A DNA stretch of 64,000 nt from Proteobacteria bacterium UBA7415 (GCA_002470515.1 DKML01000010.1:62001-126000), one strand, 5' to 3'. Shown: positions 35,820 through 47,317, counted from the stretch's first letter. Made by a program: numbers and translations. Notes: generated by a model from the letters alone, not told the origin.

Positions 35820-36209
35820 ATGGATTCGCATCTCATTACTATTTCTGCAGAACCCTCTTTTGTTCCGCAGCAGTCGGAGCCAACAAAAGCACGTTTTGTT
35901 TTTTTCTACACAATCACGATTACCAATAACTCGAGCGCCACGTGTCAATTAATGTCTCGTCATTGGATTATTAAGGATGCGAACCATAAACTTGAGGAGG
36001 TTTATGGCGAAGGGGTAATAGGAGAACAGCCCATTTTAGAGCCTGGCGCGAGCTATCAGTACTCCAGTGGCGCCGTTCTTAAAACTGAAATGGGTACTAT
36101 GGAGGGGCGCTATTTTATGCTGTGGGTTAATCCTATTTCAGGCAACTCACAAGAGTTTGAAGTTCCGATACCCAAATTTATTTTGTCGGTGCCGCGCACT
36201 CTGCACTAA
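35820..36209 (+). CDS. apaG: ApaG protein
   Basis: A 129-residue beta-sandwich protein. The conserved FFYTITITNNSSATCQLMSRHWII (residues about 29-52) and GVIGEQPILEPGASYQYSSGAVLKTEMGTMEG define ApaG. In E. coli it affects cobalt resistance and Ap4A levels, and it is related to eukaryotic F-box and POLDIP2 ApaG domains. Its molecular role is not settled. It is probably translated with apaH and ends in a terminator about 55 bases downstream. Confidence 0.96.
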   Translation: MDSHLITISAEPSFVPQQSEPTKARFVFFYTITITNNSSATCQLMSRHWIIKDANHKLEEVYGEGVIGEQPILEPGASYQYSSGAVLKTEMGTMEGRYFMLWVNPISGNSQEFEVPIPKFILSVPRTLH

Positions 36210-36262
36210 TCGTTGGGCGGAACAATAATTTAGAGTTTGTTCTATTCATACACTAAGTATAG

Positions 36263-36295
36263 AAAAGGCCAAGAGCATGAGCTTTTGGCCTTTTT
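36263..36295. terminator. Bidirectional terminator between apaG and gyrB
   Basis: AAAAGGCCAAGAGC and GCTTTTGGCCTTTTT form a 14-bp stem with one G-T pair and a 4-base loop, with A- and T-runs on each side. It ends the mlaA-apaH-apaG transcript and could also serve gyrB on the minus strand, whose stop is about 125 bases away. Confidence 0.9.
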
Positions 36296-36422
36296 ATTTG
36301 TTCGAGAATAATGTTTAACTTATTTCGATAACATATTGAATACGCTTAAGTTTATATCATTGTTCTAGGGTAACAAAAAACACACAAAAGTTACACAACC
36401 CTTTGATTTAATTGGTTTTTTA

Positions 36423-38867
<2,445 letters not shown>

Positions 38868-38926
38868 CTAAAGGAATGTTTCCTGTTCCAGTAAAACAAC
38901 GCTGAGCGCTAACTTATTTTCTATGT

Positions 38927-38942
38927 TGTTTCACGTGGAACA
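38927..38942. promoter_or_regulatory. parS: parS centromere-like site 1
   Basis: TGTTTCACGTGGAACA, a 16-base near-palindrome that differs by one base from the canonical ParB target. It lies in the gyrB-dnaN gap, about 11 kb from parA/parB. Confidence 0.92.
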
Positions 38943-38963
38943 ATTAACTGATAAAAACATCTT

Positions 38964-38979
38964 TGTTCCACGTGGAACA
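38964..38979. promoter_or_regulatory. parS: parS centromere-like site 2
   Basis: TGTTCCACGTGGAACA, a perfect 16-base palindrome matching the ParB target, 21 bases after site 1. Two close sites would help ParB load and spread at the origin. The rest of the 38802-39109 gap carries no gene; a recF gene or remnant was looked for and not found. Confidence 0.95.
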
Positions 38980-39040
38980 TCCTAAAAAACCACCATGCTC
39001 TTCACCCATTTTTCAGCCTAATGAGTGACTATTGGGCACT

Positions 39041-39067
39041 AAAAAGCCAGCTTAGAGCTGGCTTTTT
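39041..39067. terminator. Intrinsic terminator after dnaN
   Basis: AAAAAGCCAGCT, a 3-base loop and AGCTGGCTTTTT form a perfect 12-bp stem. On the minus strand it ends the dnaN transcript about 43 bases past the stop and separates it from gyrB, so gyrB needs its own promoter. Confidence 0.92.
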
Positions 39068-39109
39068 AAATATAAAAGACACGAGTCTAGAACAGAGTTA
39101 TATCCCTTA

Positions 39110-40216
39110 CTACAAACGCATTGGCATGATCAAATAAAGTGTATCTTCATCTTCTTCTGCATGAAAAGTACAACTAGTGTTTGGATCCAATAAACCTAAG
39201 TTAATATTGTTGGACTGGCATGCTTTTAACGCTTCCAATAGGTAATTAACGTTGAAGCCAATTTCTATTTCATCACCAGTGTAATCAATGCTCATCTCGT
39301 CATTCGCGTGCTCTTGATCTGGATTGTGGGACGACACTTTTAACACATTATCAGCCAAACTCAACGAAACCCCTCTAAACTTCTCGTTACTTAAAATAGC
39401 TGCACGGTTAAGAATATCGATTAAGTTAGCTCTATCTATAAGTACGTGTTTGTCTAAGTTACTAGGAATCACCTTTTCATAATCAGGAAATCGACCATCA
39501 ATCAATTTAGAGATAAATGTGAAATTACCAGACTCAACAAAAATATGGCTGGCATTTAGCTTTAACGAGATTTGTTGTTCAGAATCTGTCGCTAAGAATT
39601 TTGACATCTCTATGACGGCTTTTCGAGGAATAATACATTGGACACCGTCTATACCTAAGTCTGTATAGGGTAGGCGGGTTTTAGCTAAACGGTGGCCGTC
39701 TGTAGCGACTGTAACCAGTTCGTTCTGATTCAGTTCGAACAATAGACCATTTAGAAAATAACGAACGTCTTGTTGAGCCATACTAAAAGACGTGCGGTTA
39801 AGCAATCCATGTAAAGCTTGTTCTTCCAAATAGAACTCGTGATTCCAATTAGATTCTTCTAATCTAGGATAGTCATCGGCTGGCAGCGTTTGCAAGGTAA
39901 AACGACTTTTACCCGCTTTCACAGTCATCTTATTATTTTCTTCCAACTCAAGGTCTATAACCGCATCGTTAGGTAATGAACGGCAGATATCAAAGAGCTT
40001 TCTCGCTGAAACAGTTATTTTTCCATCACCGCCGTTAACATTTTGAACTCTAGTAGTAATCTCGGTTTCTAAATCTGATCCAACAAGAGTCAATGTGCCA
40101 TTCTCAAGACTTAGAAAAACGTTCCCCAATATTGGCAAAGTCTGTCTTTTTTCGACAACTCCGATGACTTGAGAAAGGGGTGTTTCAAGTTGTTCTTTGC
40201 GTATATTAATATTCAT
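39110..40216 (-). CDS. dnaN: DNA polymerase III sliding clamp beta subunit
   Basis: A 368-residue clamp that holds the polymerase on DNA. The three-domain pattern is present: MNINIRKEQLETPLSQVIGVVEKRQTLP at the start, LFDICRSLPNDAVIDLELEE near residue 67, NGLLFELNQNELVTVATDGHRLA near 152, and the terminal LYLIMPMRL. Length matches the E. coli clamp (366). It lies about 240 bases after dnaA on the same strand; the gap holds DnaA boxes. Confidence 0.98.
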   Translation of the reverse strand: MNINIRKEQLETPLSQVIGVVEKRQTLPILGNVFLSLENGTLTLVGSDLETEITTRVQNVNGGDGKITVSARKLFDICRSLPNDAVIDLELEENNKMTVKAGKSRFTLQTLPADDYPRLEESNWNHEFYLEEQALHGLLNRTSFSMAQQDVRYFLNGLLFELNQNELVTVATDGHRLAKTRLPYTDLGIDGVQCIIPRKAVIEMSKFLATDSEQQISLKLNASHIFVESGNFTFISKLIDGRFPDYEKVIPSNLDKHVLIDRANLIDILNRAAILSNEKFRGVSLSLADNVLKVSSHNPDQEHANDEMSIDYTGDEIEIGFNVNYLLEALKACQSNNINLGLLDPNTSCTFHAEEDEDTLYLIMPMRL

Positions 40217-40458
40217 CTTTTTTATCTAAGTTTTATTGTTATTACTGTTAAGCCTGTGTGTAAATTGCATAAGTGCCTTTTTGTGTTTAACTACAACACC
40301 TTACATCAAATATTCGTGTTAACAACCTTATGGAAAAGTCTTAGCAAACCTGTGAATAGATTGTGGATAAGATTTACCAAACGATAATACCGTATTTATA
40401 CACAAGTTATCCACACTCACATTGACTGCATTTATGTTCTATACGTTGTAGTTGTGGT
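40217..40458. other. Candidate oriC/DnaA-box cluster between dnaN and dnaA
   Basis: The gap holds two perfect TTATCCACA boxes: 40362-40370 (as TGTGGATAA) and 40407-40415. A variant TTATACACA lies at 40396-40404, and a weaker GGTGGATAA at 40462-40470. An AT-rich stretch (about 40200-40260) beside dnaN could be the unwinding element. Gene directions turn outward at dnaA/rpmH, as expected near an origin. Boxes could instead regulate dnaN. Confidence 0.55.
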
Positions 40459-41802
40459 TTAGGTGGATAATATTTTGAGTAAGTTAGCATAGTCGTCGCC
40501 AAATTTAGCGTCAGTCTTGCACAGCTCAACAACCTTTTTACAAGCGTGAATTACGGTGGTGTGATCTCGTCCACCAAATGCGTCGCCAATGTCGGGCAAG
40601 CTTAAATTCGTTAGTTCTTTAGACAAAGCCATCGCAACTTGCCGTGGCCGAGCAATCTGTCTATTTCGCCGTTTAGACTTTAGATCACTAACACGAATAC
40701 CAAAATAGTCGGATATCGTCTTCTGAATATTGTCGATACTTATTTTACGTTCTTGAAACAATGTAAGGTCTTGTAACGTGTCTTTAGCTAAATCTATGTC
40801 AATAGGTCGGTGCGTAAATTTAGAGCTGGCTACAAGCCGGTGTAATGCGCCCTCTAATTCGCGAACATTGGAACGGATCTTTTTAGCCACAAGAAAAGCG
40901 ACTTCATCACTCAGCTCAACCTGGTTCTTGCGTGCCTTGTTTTGCAGGATGGCGACTCGAGTCTCTAACTCCGGTGGATCAATACGAACAGTCAACCCAC
41001 TTTCGAAACGAGAGATCAACCTTTCTTGTAAGTTATTGATTTCTTTGGGGAATTTGTCAGACGTTAGAATAATTTGGCTATTAACTTCGAGCAAAGAGTT
41101 GAAAGTATGAAAGAACTCTTCTTGAGACTGAACCTTTCCAGCAAAAAACTGAATATCATCTATTAATAGAGCATCTAACGAACGGTAGTAATTCTTAAAT
41201 TGCTCCATCGAATTAGTGCCTATCGCTTTTACCATATCAGAAACAAATCGTTCTGAATGTACGTAAGCTACTCTTGCGCTGGAAGAATTTGATCGAATTA
41301 GGTTACCGGCCGCATGCATTAAGTGGGTTTTACCAAGACCAACGCCGCCATATATAAATAGCGGGTTATAGGCCGAGCCAGGGTTTTCACTAACTTGTTT
41401 AGTGGCTGCTCTAGCAATCTGGTTAGACTTACCTTCAATATGGTTTTCAAAGGTGAAATTGCTATTGAGAACGTTGGTACCAAAACGAGCATCTTCAGCA
41501 TGAATAAAAGCATCATCAGAGCTTTCACTAAATGAGCTGCCATTATTGGTTGGGGTGGAGCTAGAGTCTAGCTCGATAACCAGCTTTTTGTCGCCAGCAC
41601 CAAAGTGGTCTAAACAGGCATTAATTTGGTCAAGTAGATTATCCACAAGCCAGTCCTTAATAAACCTGTTTGGTGCGTGTAAGCGAAACGCATGTTCGTC
41701 ATTTTGTGCACTCAGAGGCCGTACCCACATGTTAAAATCATGCAGTTCAATTTCGGCTTCTAGCTTGCTTAAGCAGCGATCCCAAAGTGCGGTGTTATCC
41801 AA
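40459..41802 (-). CDS. dnaA: Chromosomal replication initiator DnaA
   Basis: A 447-residue AAA+ initiator. The start is taken as TTG at 41802 because AAGGA lies seven bases upstream and the product opens LDNTALWDRCLSKLEAEI like other DnaA; an upstream TTG at 41853 adds 17 unsupported residues. Domain I is 1-85, then a Ser-rich linker. The AAA+ core has FIYGGVGLGKTHLMHA (Walker A) near residue 152 and ALLIDDIQFF (Walker B) near 215. The DNA-binding signature FGGRDHTTVIHACKK is near 417. DnaA boxes downstream suggest feedback at the origin. Confidence 0.97.
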   Translation of the reverse strand: MDNTALWDRCLSKLEAEIELHDFNMWVRPLSAQNDEHAFRLHAPNRFIKDWLVDNLLDQINACLDHFGAGDKKLVIELDSSSTPTNNGSSFSESSDDAFIHAEDARFGTNVLNSNFTFENHIEGKSNQIARAATKQVSENPGSAYNPLFIYGGVGLGKTHLMHAAGNLIRSNSSSARVAYVHSERFVSDMVKAIGTNSMEQFKNYYRSLDALLIDDIQFFAGKVQSQEEFFHTFNSLLEVNSQIILTSDKFPKEINNLQERLISRFESGLTVRIDPPELETRVAILQNKARKNQVELSDEVAFLVAKKIRSNVRELEGALHRLVASSKFTHRPIDIDLAKDTLQDLTLFQERKISIDNIQKTISDYFGIRVSDLKSKRRNRQIARPRQVAMALSKELTNLSLPDIGDAFGGRDHTTVIHACKKVVELCKTDAKFGDDYANLLKILST

Positions 41803-42134
41803 AAGAGTGTCCTTATTAGTTTGATTTAAGTAAACAAAATAGCAGCCGCACAATATAACGGTGCAATAGCTGCAATAAAATACATTTCTAGGGTTTTTAA
41901 CGTAATAAATAAAGCGTTTATACGCTTGACTCTTGCCGCCAAACCCATTACCTTTGCGATCCGTTTTTTCTGTGCGTTTGGAAAGCGGATAGCTGTAAAC
42001 GCAAGCAGTGCTTACAGCCAGACACTAGACGTAATTTTTAGCCTTAATTATTATAAGACTAGACGCTACAAACGCATGGTACTGGGTAATTAATACAGGT
42101 TACCAGAATTTAAAGAATTTAAGGGTGAACTCCT
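41803..42134. promoter_or_regulatory. Divergent promoter region of dnaA and rpmH
   Basis: About 330 bases without a gene. For rpmH a plausible promoter is TTGACT at 41927-41932, 17 bases, then TACCTT. A leader of nearly 200 bases follows, with a GGGTGAACTCCT ribosome site (42123-42134). No DnaA boxes were seen here, so the origin is more likely on the dnaN side. Confidence 0.4.
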
Positions 42135-42269
42135 ATGAAACGTCCATTTCAACCAAGTGTAGTTAAACGCAAACGTACTCACGGCTTTCGTGCACGTATG
42201 GCAACTAAAAATGGTCGCGCCATTATTAACTCTCGTAGAGCTAAGGGTCGCGCATCACTGACAGTATAA
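42135..42269 (+). CDS. rpmH: 50S ribosomal protein L34
   Basis: A 44-residue basic ribosomal protein, [19 protein letters not shown] to [11 protein letters not shown], from ATG 42135 to TAA 42269. The pattern, including [19 protein letters not shown], is unmistakable L34. It starts the rpmH-rnpA block on the plus strand opposite dnaA. Confidence 0.98.
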   Translation: MKRPFQPSVVKRKRTHGFRARMATKNGRAIINSRRAKGRASLTV

Positions 42270-42294
42270 GCTTCTTAGCGAGCACTGATCTAAG

Positions 42295-42330
42295 AAAGCC
42301 TCATCGATTAAGTCGGTGGGGCTTTTTTTT
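42295..42330 (+). terminator. Terminator or attenuator between rpmH and rnpA
   Basis: AAAGCCTCATCGA pairs with TCGGTGGGGCTTT (G-T pairs included) and is followed by eight T. It can give more rpmH than rnpA transcript, as in other bacteria where L34 is needed in excess. A competing pair (CTTCTTAG with CTAAGAAAG at 42271-42298) just upstream may act against it. Confidence 0.75.
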
Positions 42331-42388
42331 CTACTACTGGACTACAGTTCTAAAACCTATTAGCCGTAACATTACCCAAACCAATCCG

Positions 42389-42793
42389 TTGACCTCAAAA
42401 ACTCTTTCAAAATCAGAACGGCTGTTGGCCCCAAGCGCTTTCAAAACGGTCTATTCAAACAGACAGTTTGGTAGTAGCCCTCTGTTTACATTCAATGTGC
42501 TGGGCGCACAAGCAAACAAAAAGATAGGCGTAACGGTCTCTAAGAAAGTATCTAAGAGGGCGGTAGACCGCAATAGAATAAAAAGAGTTGTTAAAGAGTT
42601 TTATAGACATCATAAAACTGAAATAAATTCGGAGCATATAGTAATCACTGCAAAACCAAAGTGTGTGATAGCAACCAACAAAGAATTGACCGAGAGCTTA
42701 CAAGAACTCTGGGGCAAGCTATTAAAGTGGCAACGATGGCACGAACACAAGTTACGCAAAGAAGCCGCTTTAGATAATGAGCCGGACCAGTAA
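42389..42793 (+). CDS. rnpA: Ribonuclease P protein component
   Basis: A 134-residue basic protein that helps M1 RNA mature tRNA 5' ends. The family motif is RAVDRNRIKRVVKEFYRHHK (residues about 52-71), preceded by KKIGVTVSKKVSKR. The start is TTG 42389, with no strong ribosome site; translation may be weak or coupled. It overlaps the following paiB-like gene by 17 bases, which is unusual because yidD normally comes next. Confidence 0.93.
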   Translation: MTSKTLSKSERLLAPSAFKTVYSNRQFGSSPLFTFNVLGAQANKKIGVTVSKKVSKRAVDRNRIKRVVKEFYRHHKTEINSEHIVITAKPKCVIATNKELTESLQELWGKLLKWQRWHEHKLRKEAALDNEPDQ

Positions 42794-43457
42794 AGTGCAC
42801 ACACCAAAACCATTTGAAGTTAATGACGCCCAAGCGATCAAAACACTCATAGCCGAACACCCGTTGGCCACATGGATTAACTATAGTGAACGAGGAATCG
42901 TTATAAACCATATCCCGTTTGTGTTTCATTCAAACGTTGGAGACCAAGGTGTACTGAGGGGTCATATTGCTAAAGCGAACTCTGTATGGCACGACCTAGA
43001 AGAAGAATGCCTAACGGCAGCTGTATTTCAGGGCCCACAGACTTACATTTCGCCATCTTGGTATGTAAGCAAAGCTGAACATGGCAAAGTCGTACCCACT
43101 TGGAATTATATGGTTGTGCATGTCCACGGACAGCAACGGTTCATCACCGACCCAAAATGGATACTAGAACAGTTAAACTCCCTGACGGATCAGCAGGAAA
43201 AAACTCATTTGCAGCCATGGAATGTAGCAGATGCCCCTGAGACGTATACGCAGAGATTGTTAAAGGGGATTGTTGGCGTTGAAATCACCATTACAAAAAT
43301 AGACGCCACATGGAAAACCAGCCAAAACAAATCAAAACAAGACCAACAAAGCGTAATTAGAGCCCTGCAATCGGTCGGTAGCGATCAAGCGAAAGAAATG
43401 GCTATTGCCATTAAAACTAATGGGCAAAAATTTAAAGTTTTACCCAACCGGAACTAA
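42777..43457 (+). CDS. PaiB-like FMN-binding protein
   Basis: A 226-residue protein of the FMN-binding PaiB/split-barrel family. It has [22 protein letters not shown] near residue 12, [11 protein letters not shown] near 43, [15 protein letters not shown] near 58, [16 protein letters not shown] near 84, and [13 protein letters not shown] near 107. PaiB in Bacillus represses sporulation and degradative enzyme genes; most relatives are poorly known. The gene overlaps rnpA and lies before yidD, splitting a conserved operon, so it was probably inserted in this lineage. Confidence 0.88.
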   Translation: MSRTSKVHTPKPFEVNDAQAIKTLIAEHPLATWINYSERGIVINHIPFVFHSNVGDQGVLRGHIAKANSVWHDLEEECLTAAVFQGPQTYISPSWYVSKAEHGKVVPTWNYMVVHVHGQQRFITDPKWILEQLNSLTDQQEKTHLQPWNVADAPETYTQRLLKGIVGVEITITKIDATWKTSQNKSKQDQQSVIRALQSVGSDQAKEMAIAIKTNGQKFKVLPNRN

Positions 43458-43477
43458 GCGCCAGTCAACGTATTTTG

Positions 43478-43720
43478 ATGACCAAACTCTTACAACTACT
43501 CATTAAGACTTACCATGTAACAATTAGTCCGTTGCTGGGTAGCCGCTGCCGTTTTGTGCCAACTTGTTCAGAGTATGCCTCACAAGCTTTAGAAGAATAT
43601 GGCGTCAGTAAGGGCGGATATTTGGCGATAAAACGAATCTGCAGGTGTCACCCTTGGGGAGGGTCTGGGCATGATCCTGTTCCTGTAAAAGACCCAGAAA
43701 CTTCAACAAACAACGATTAA
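43478..43720 (+). CDS. yidD: Membrane protein insertion efficiency factor YidD
   Basis: An 80-residue protein with all family cysteines: [17 protein letters not shown] near residue 21 and [17 protein letters not shown] near 50. YidD assists YidC in membrane insertion. The ATG at 43478 is preferred over a TTG three bases upstream. The yidC gene follows after 201 bases. Confidence 0.96.
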   Translation: MTKLLQLLIKTYHVTISPLLGSRCRFVPTCSEYASQALEEYGVSKGGYLAIKRICRCHPWGGSGHDPVPVKDPETSTNND

Positions 43721-43921
43721 CGATGCAGAACCAATTAATACAGCCGTTTGACGTTGGTTTTTTTAGCACGCAAAGCTACTTAGTTTAGGTTTTGATTGCT
43801 ACAATCCGCGACCATTGATAATTAGAGCGCTGACTAATTGTGCTTTAACTCAGATTAACAACTCAGCTTTTAACTAAGTTTTTTAGCAAAAACTGTTCTT
43901 AACCGAGAAAGATATACCCTT

Positions 43922-45619
43922 ATGGAAACATACCGTACCGCGCTGATTTTCTTGCTCGTCGCACTTAGCACTGTTTTATACACAAAATGGTTAGATTATT
44001 CTGCGCAAGACACAGCCCTCAATTCTGGTGTTAACACCGAAGTAACCTTGTCTGAGTTACCCGGCGTAGCAGGCTCGTTACCGGCCGTACCAATAGAGGC
44101 ACCTAACGCATCTGCAGATAGTCTGCCTGCGATAAATGAGGAATTAGAAACTGGTTCGGTAGCCATAGACGAAGCGCCAGACAGCCAAGGACAGTTGGTC
44201 CGCGTAGAAACGGATCTGTTGATCGCCTATATTAATACTGTGGGCGGTACTTTAGAGCGTGTAGAGACAAAATTATTGCCGGTGGCTATCGACCAGCAAG
44301 ACCAAGGCTATGCGGTATTACGAAAAAGCCCAGAAGAAACTTTTATTATTCAGGATGGCCTACTACTAAGGGGGGGAGCAGAAAGCCCTAATCACCTTAG
44401 TACTTATGCCGCGACCAGCGAAAGTTATACACTAGGTTCAGACGATAGTGTTGAGGTTCCTTTAACGTGGACTAGTGAGAGCGGAGCCGTGGTAACAAAA
44501 ACACTACGCTTTCGGAGAGACTCGTATTTAGTAGGCATTAATTACGAAGTGAACAACATTAGTACTCAGCCATGGGTATCTTATCTTTACTCTCAATTTA
44601 ATCGTTCTGCACCAGTCGGTAAAAGCGGCGGCTTCGGACAAATCCCCAGCTATACCGGTGGAGCTATTTATACCGAAGAAGAAAAGTACGAAAAAATAAC
44701 GTTTGACGATATCGACGAAGCAAACTTAGATCGTCAAGAAGTCGGTGGTTGGGTTTCGATGATGGAGCACTATTTTGTTGCCGTCTTTATACCTGAAGTA
44801 CCAAACAACAAGTTTTACAGCAGTAAGTCTGGCGATCGCTTTATTCTTGGTTTACGAGCGAACGATGCTCTACAGGTTGCACCTAACTCTATCGGTAGTG
44901 TTGGGACTACGGTCTTTTTAGGGCCAAAAGAACAAGCGCGCCTTAAAGATATTGAAGAAGAAAAGGGTATTGAAGGTCTTCCTTTAACGGTGGATTTTGG
45001 AATGCTAACAGTGATAGCGGATCCGCTTTTTTGGTTGCTCGACAAGATTCATGCTGTTGTAGGCAACTGGGGTTGGTCAATTATTTTACTAACACTTCTT
45101 ATAAAAATATTCTTCTATCCTTTATCTGCGGCTAGTTACAAGTCTATGGCCGGCATGAAGAAATTGCAGCCTCGTATTGCTACTCTCAAAGAGCGGTACA
45201 AAGACGATCGTCAAAAATTCCAAATGGAAATGATGGCTTTGTACAAAAAAGAGAAGATAAATCCAGCTGGCGGCTGTTTGCCGATCCTTATCCAAATACC
45301 AGTGTTCATCGCTTTGTATTGGACGCTATTGGAAAGCGTAGAGATTCGTCAGGCACCGTTCGCACTTTGGTTGAATGACTTATCTGCGCCAGACCCATTT
45401 TACGTCTTACCTATTTTAATGGGCGTATCAATGTGGGCGCAGCAAAAACTTAATCCAGCGCCAATGGATGATATTCAAAAGAAAGTAATGATGATAATGC
45501 CGTTTGCTTTGACTCTACTGTTCCTTACTTTTCCTGCTGGCTTAGTCCTTTACTGGGTAGTGAACAATGTACTGTCGATGGCACAGCAGTGGTATATAAA
45601 CCAAAAACACGCAAAGTAA
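43922..45619 (+). CDS. yidC: Membrane protein insertase YidC
   Basis: A 565-residue inner-membrane insertase. There is an N-terminal anchor (residues about 5-22), a large periplasmic domain (about 60-345) with FRRDSYLVGINYEV and EEKYEKITFDD, and five C-terminal helices. The hydrophilic-groove region ILLTLLIKIFFYPLSAASYKSMAGMKKLQPR and GGCLPILIQIPVF are conserved. Its end, WYINQKHAK, matches the family. It places Sec-dependent and independent proteins in the membrane. Confidence 0.98.
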   Translation: METYRTALIFLLVALSTVLYTKWLDYSAQDTALNSGVNTEVTLSELPGVAGSLPAVPIEAPNASADSLPAINEELETGSVAIDEAPDSQGQLVRVETDLLIAYINTVGGTLERVETKLLPVAIDQQDQGYAVLRKSPEETFIIQDGLLLRGGAESPNHLSTYAATSESYTLGSDDSVEVPLTWTSESGAVVTKTLRFRRDSYLVGINYEVNNISTQPWVSYLYSQFNRSAPVGKSGGFGQIPSYTGGAIYTEEEKYEKITFDDIDEANLDRQEVGGWVSMMEHYFVAVFIPEVPNNKFYSSKSGDRFILGLRANDALQVAPNSIGSVGTTVFLGPKEQARLKDIEEEKGIEGLPLTVDFGMLTVIADPLFWLLDKIHAVVGNWGWSIILLTLLIKIFFYPLSAASYKSMAGMKKLQPRIATLKERYKDDRQKFQMEMMALYKKEKINPAGGCLPILIQIPVFIALYWTLLESVEIRQAPFALWLNDLSAPDPFYVLPILMGVSMWAQQKLNPAPMDDIQKKVMMIMPFALTLLFLTFPAGLVLYWVVNNVLSMAQQWYINQKHAK

Positions 45620-45620
45620 A

Positions 45621-46958
45621 TTGAGCGGGTCGACTAACGCCAAAACAGACACTATTGTCGCAATTGCCACGCCACCAGGGCGTGGCGGTATAGGTGTTAT
45701 TCGTTTATCGGGGCCTAGTGCATGGGCTATAGCGGCGCATCTCGCAGGTAAAGAGCCTAGCGAGCGTTCTGTTAAGTACGCTTATTTCAAAAACGCTGAA
45801 GGCGTGACTCTTGATACTGGCCTTACGGTTGGCTTTAAAACCCCCCATTCTTTCACCGGTGAAGACGTTGTCGAAATACAAGGGCATGGTGGCCCTGTGG
45901 TTCAGGATGTTTTGCTTAAAGAGTTGGTTCGACTAGGAGCACGTCAGGCGAGAGCGGGAGAGTTTTCTGAGCGTGCGTTCCTAAACAATAAGATTGACCT
46001 CACTCAAGCCGAAGCTATTGCAGACCTAATCAACAGCGCAACGGAGCAAGCAGCGCTGGGCGCATTGCGTTCATTAAAAGGCGAGTTTTCCAAAAGAGTA
46101 AATGAACTTCTAGAACAAATGGTCTATCTGCGAGCCTACGTAGAAGCAGCCATAGATTTTCCTGAAGAAGAAATTGATTTTCTAGCCGATACCGTCGTAC
46201 AAGCAAAACTAGATGTTCTAGAGCAGTCTGTTGGTGATTGTTTGCGTCAAGCTAAGCAAGGGGCAATCTTAACCACAGGAATGAAACTGGTCCTGGCGGG
46301 TAAACCTAATGCCGGCAAGTCTAGTTTGCTGAACTCCTTGGCCGGTGAGGAAACAGCCATTGTTACGTCTATTGCGGGCACGACTCGTGACATTGTTAGT
46401 CAGACTATAGATATAGACGGGTTGCCAGTGCATATTTTGGATACGGCGGGATTAAGAGAAGCAAGCGACGAAGTAGAACGCATTGGTGTAGAGCGCGCTA
46501 GACAAGCGATCGAAGAGGCCGACCATGTGTTGTTTTTGCATGACATCAACGATGACGAAGAGCCGTTAATTATTGAATACCCAGATAAAACCACGCTGGT
46601 CTATACCAAACAGGACCTAGCAACAGGCAAAAATAACTCGGTCGTACAGAACGATTTATTGGTCTCGATTAAAACTGAGTATGGTTTAGAAAAACTAAAA
46701 GAGCACATAAAAATGATCGCGGGCTATCAGTCTGGTAGTGAGACGGTGTTTACGGCGCGCAGACGCCATATAAGCGAGTTGGAACGTGCGCAAACTGCGG
46801 TAAAAAGAGGACGTCAGCAGCTAGAAGAAAACCAAGCAGGAGAGCTTTTGGCAGACGAGCTCCAACAAGCTCAAAATGCTATTAATGAGATTACCGGTGA
46901 ATTTACTAGTGATGACTTATTGGGAAAGATCTTTGGCTCTTTTTGTATTGGTAAATAA
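45621..46958 (+). CDS. mnmE: tRNA uridine-5-carboxymethylaminomethyl modification GTPase MnmE
   Basis: A 445-residue GTPase that with MnmG modifies U34 of tRNAs. It starts at TTG 45621, one base after the yidC stop. It has the THF-binding N-domain (TIVAIATPPGRGGIGVIRLSG), a G domain with GKPNAGKSSLLNSLAG (near residue 223) and LDTAGLRE near 272, and the terminal catalytic FCIGK. The end is intact. The partner mnmG follows after an inserted cupin gene. Confidence 0.97.
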   Translation: MSGSTNAKTDTIVAIATPPGRGGIGVIRLSGPSAWAIAAHLAGKEPSERSVKYAYFKNAEGVTLDTGLTVGFKTPHSFTGEDVVEIQGHGGPVVQDVLLKELVRLGARQARAGEFSERAFLNNKIDLTQAEAIADLINSATEQAALGALRSLKGEFSKRVNELLEQMVYLRAYVEAAIDFPEEEIDFLADTVVQAKLDVLEQSVGDCLRQAKQGAILTTGMKLVLAGKPNAGKSSLLNSLAGEETAIVTSIAGTTRDIVSQTIDIDGLPVHILDTAGLREASDEVERIGVERARQAIEEADHVLFLHDINDDEEPLIIEYPDKTTLVYTKQDLATGKNNSVVQNDLLVSIKTEYGLEKLKEHIKMIAGYQSGSETVFTARRRHISELERAQTAVKRGRQQLEENQAGELLADELQQAQNAINEITGEFTSDDLLGKIFGSFCIGK

Positions 46959-46960
46959 AG

Positions 46961-47317
46961 ATGTCATCTTCTACGCGAACTAAAGAGTTCTATTTTAAAG
47001 AAGGTTGTTACATTGAGGAGTGGCACAACAGTGCCGAAGATCCAGACATGTCGATAGCCAGAGTTAGGGTAGAGCCAAACGCTGAAACGCGCTTACATTC
47101 AATAAGCGACACTTCGGAACGCTATATTATTTTGGCTGGACAAGCCGAAGTAACCGTAAACCAAAAACGACGCCTTGTTAAAGAAGGCGATGTTGTGGTT
47201 ATACCGGCTGGTGTGCCACAAAAGATTTTCAACTCGTTAGGTGAGGATCTAGTCTTCTTAGCGGTTTGTCAGCCGCGATTCCAAGAAAATAACTATCAAG
47301 ATTTAGAGGATGCTTAG
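46961..47317 (+). CDS. Cupin-domain protein
   Basis: A 118-residue single cupin. The barrel motifs are ARVRVEPNAETRLHSISD-T-ERYIILAG (about residues 33-60) and EGDVVVIPAGVPQKIFNSLGED. One metal-site His is present (RLHSI) and others are replaced, so metal use is uncertain. It begins 2 bases after mnmE and is probably co-translated. Its position between mnmE and mnmG is unusual. Mannose-6-phosphate isomerase-like cupins are the nearest family; substrate unknown. Confidence 0.88.
   Translation: MSSSTRTKEFYFKEGCYIEEWHNSAEDPDMSIARVRVEPNAETRLHSISDTSERYIILAGQAEVTVNQKRRLVKEGDVVVIPAGVPQKIFNSLGEDLVFLAVCQPRFQENNYQDLEDA

Noticed and set aside
41639-41647. Perfect DnaA box inside dnaA
   Set aside because: A single box within coding sequence; without clustering it does not mark an origin.
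41803-41853. Upstream TTG start for dnaA
   Set aside because: No ribosome site; the inner TTG at 41802 has AAGGA seven bases before it and matches the usual N-terminus.
41803-42134. dnaA-rpmH gap as oriC
   Set aside because: No TTATCCACA-type boxes on either strand; the dnaN-dnaA gap has several.
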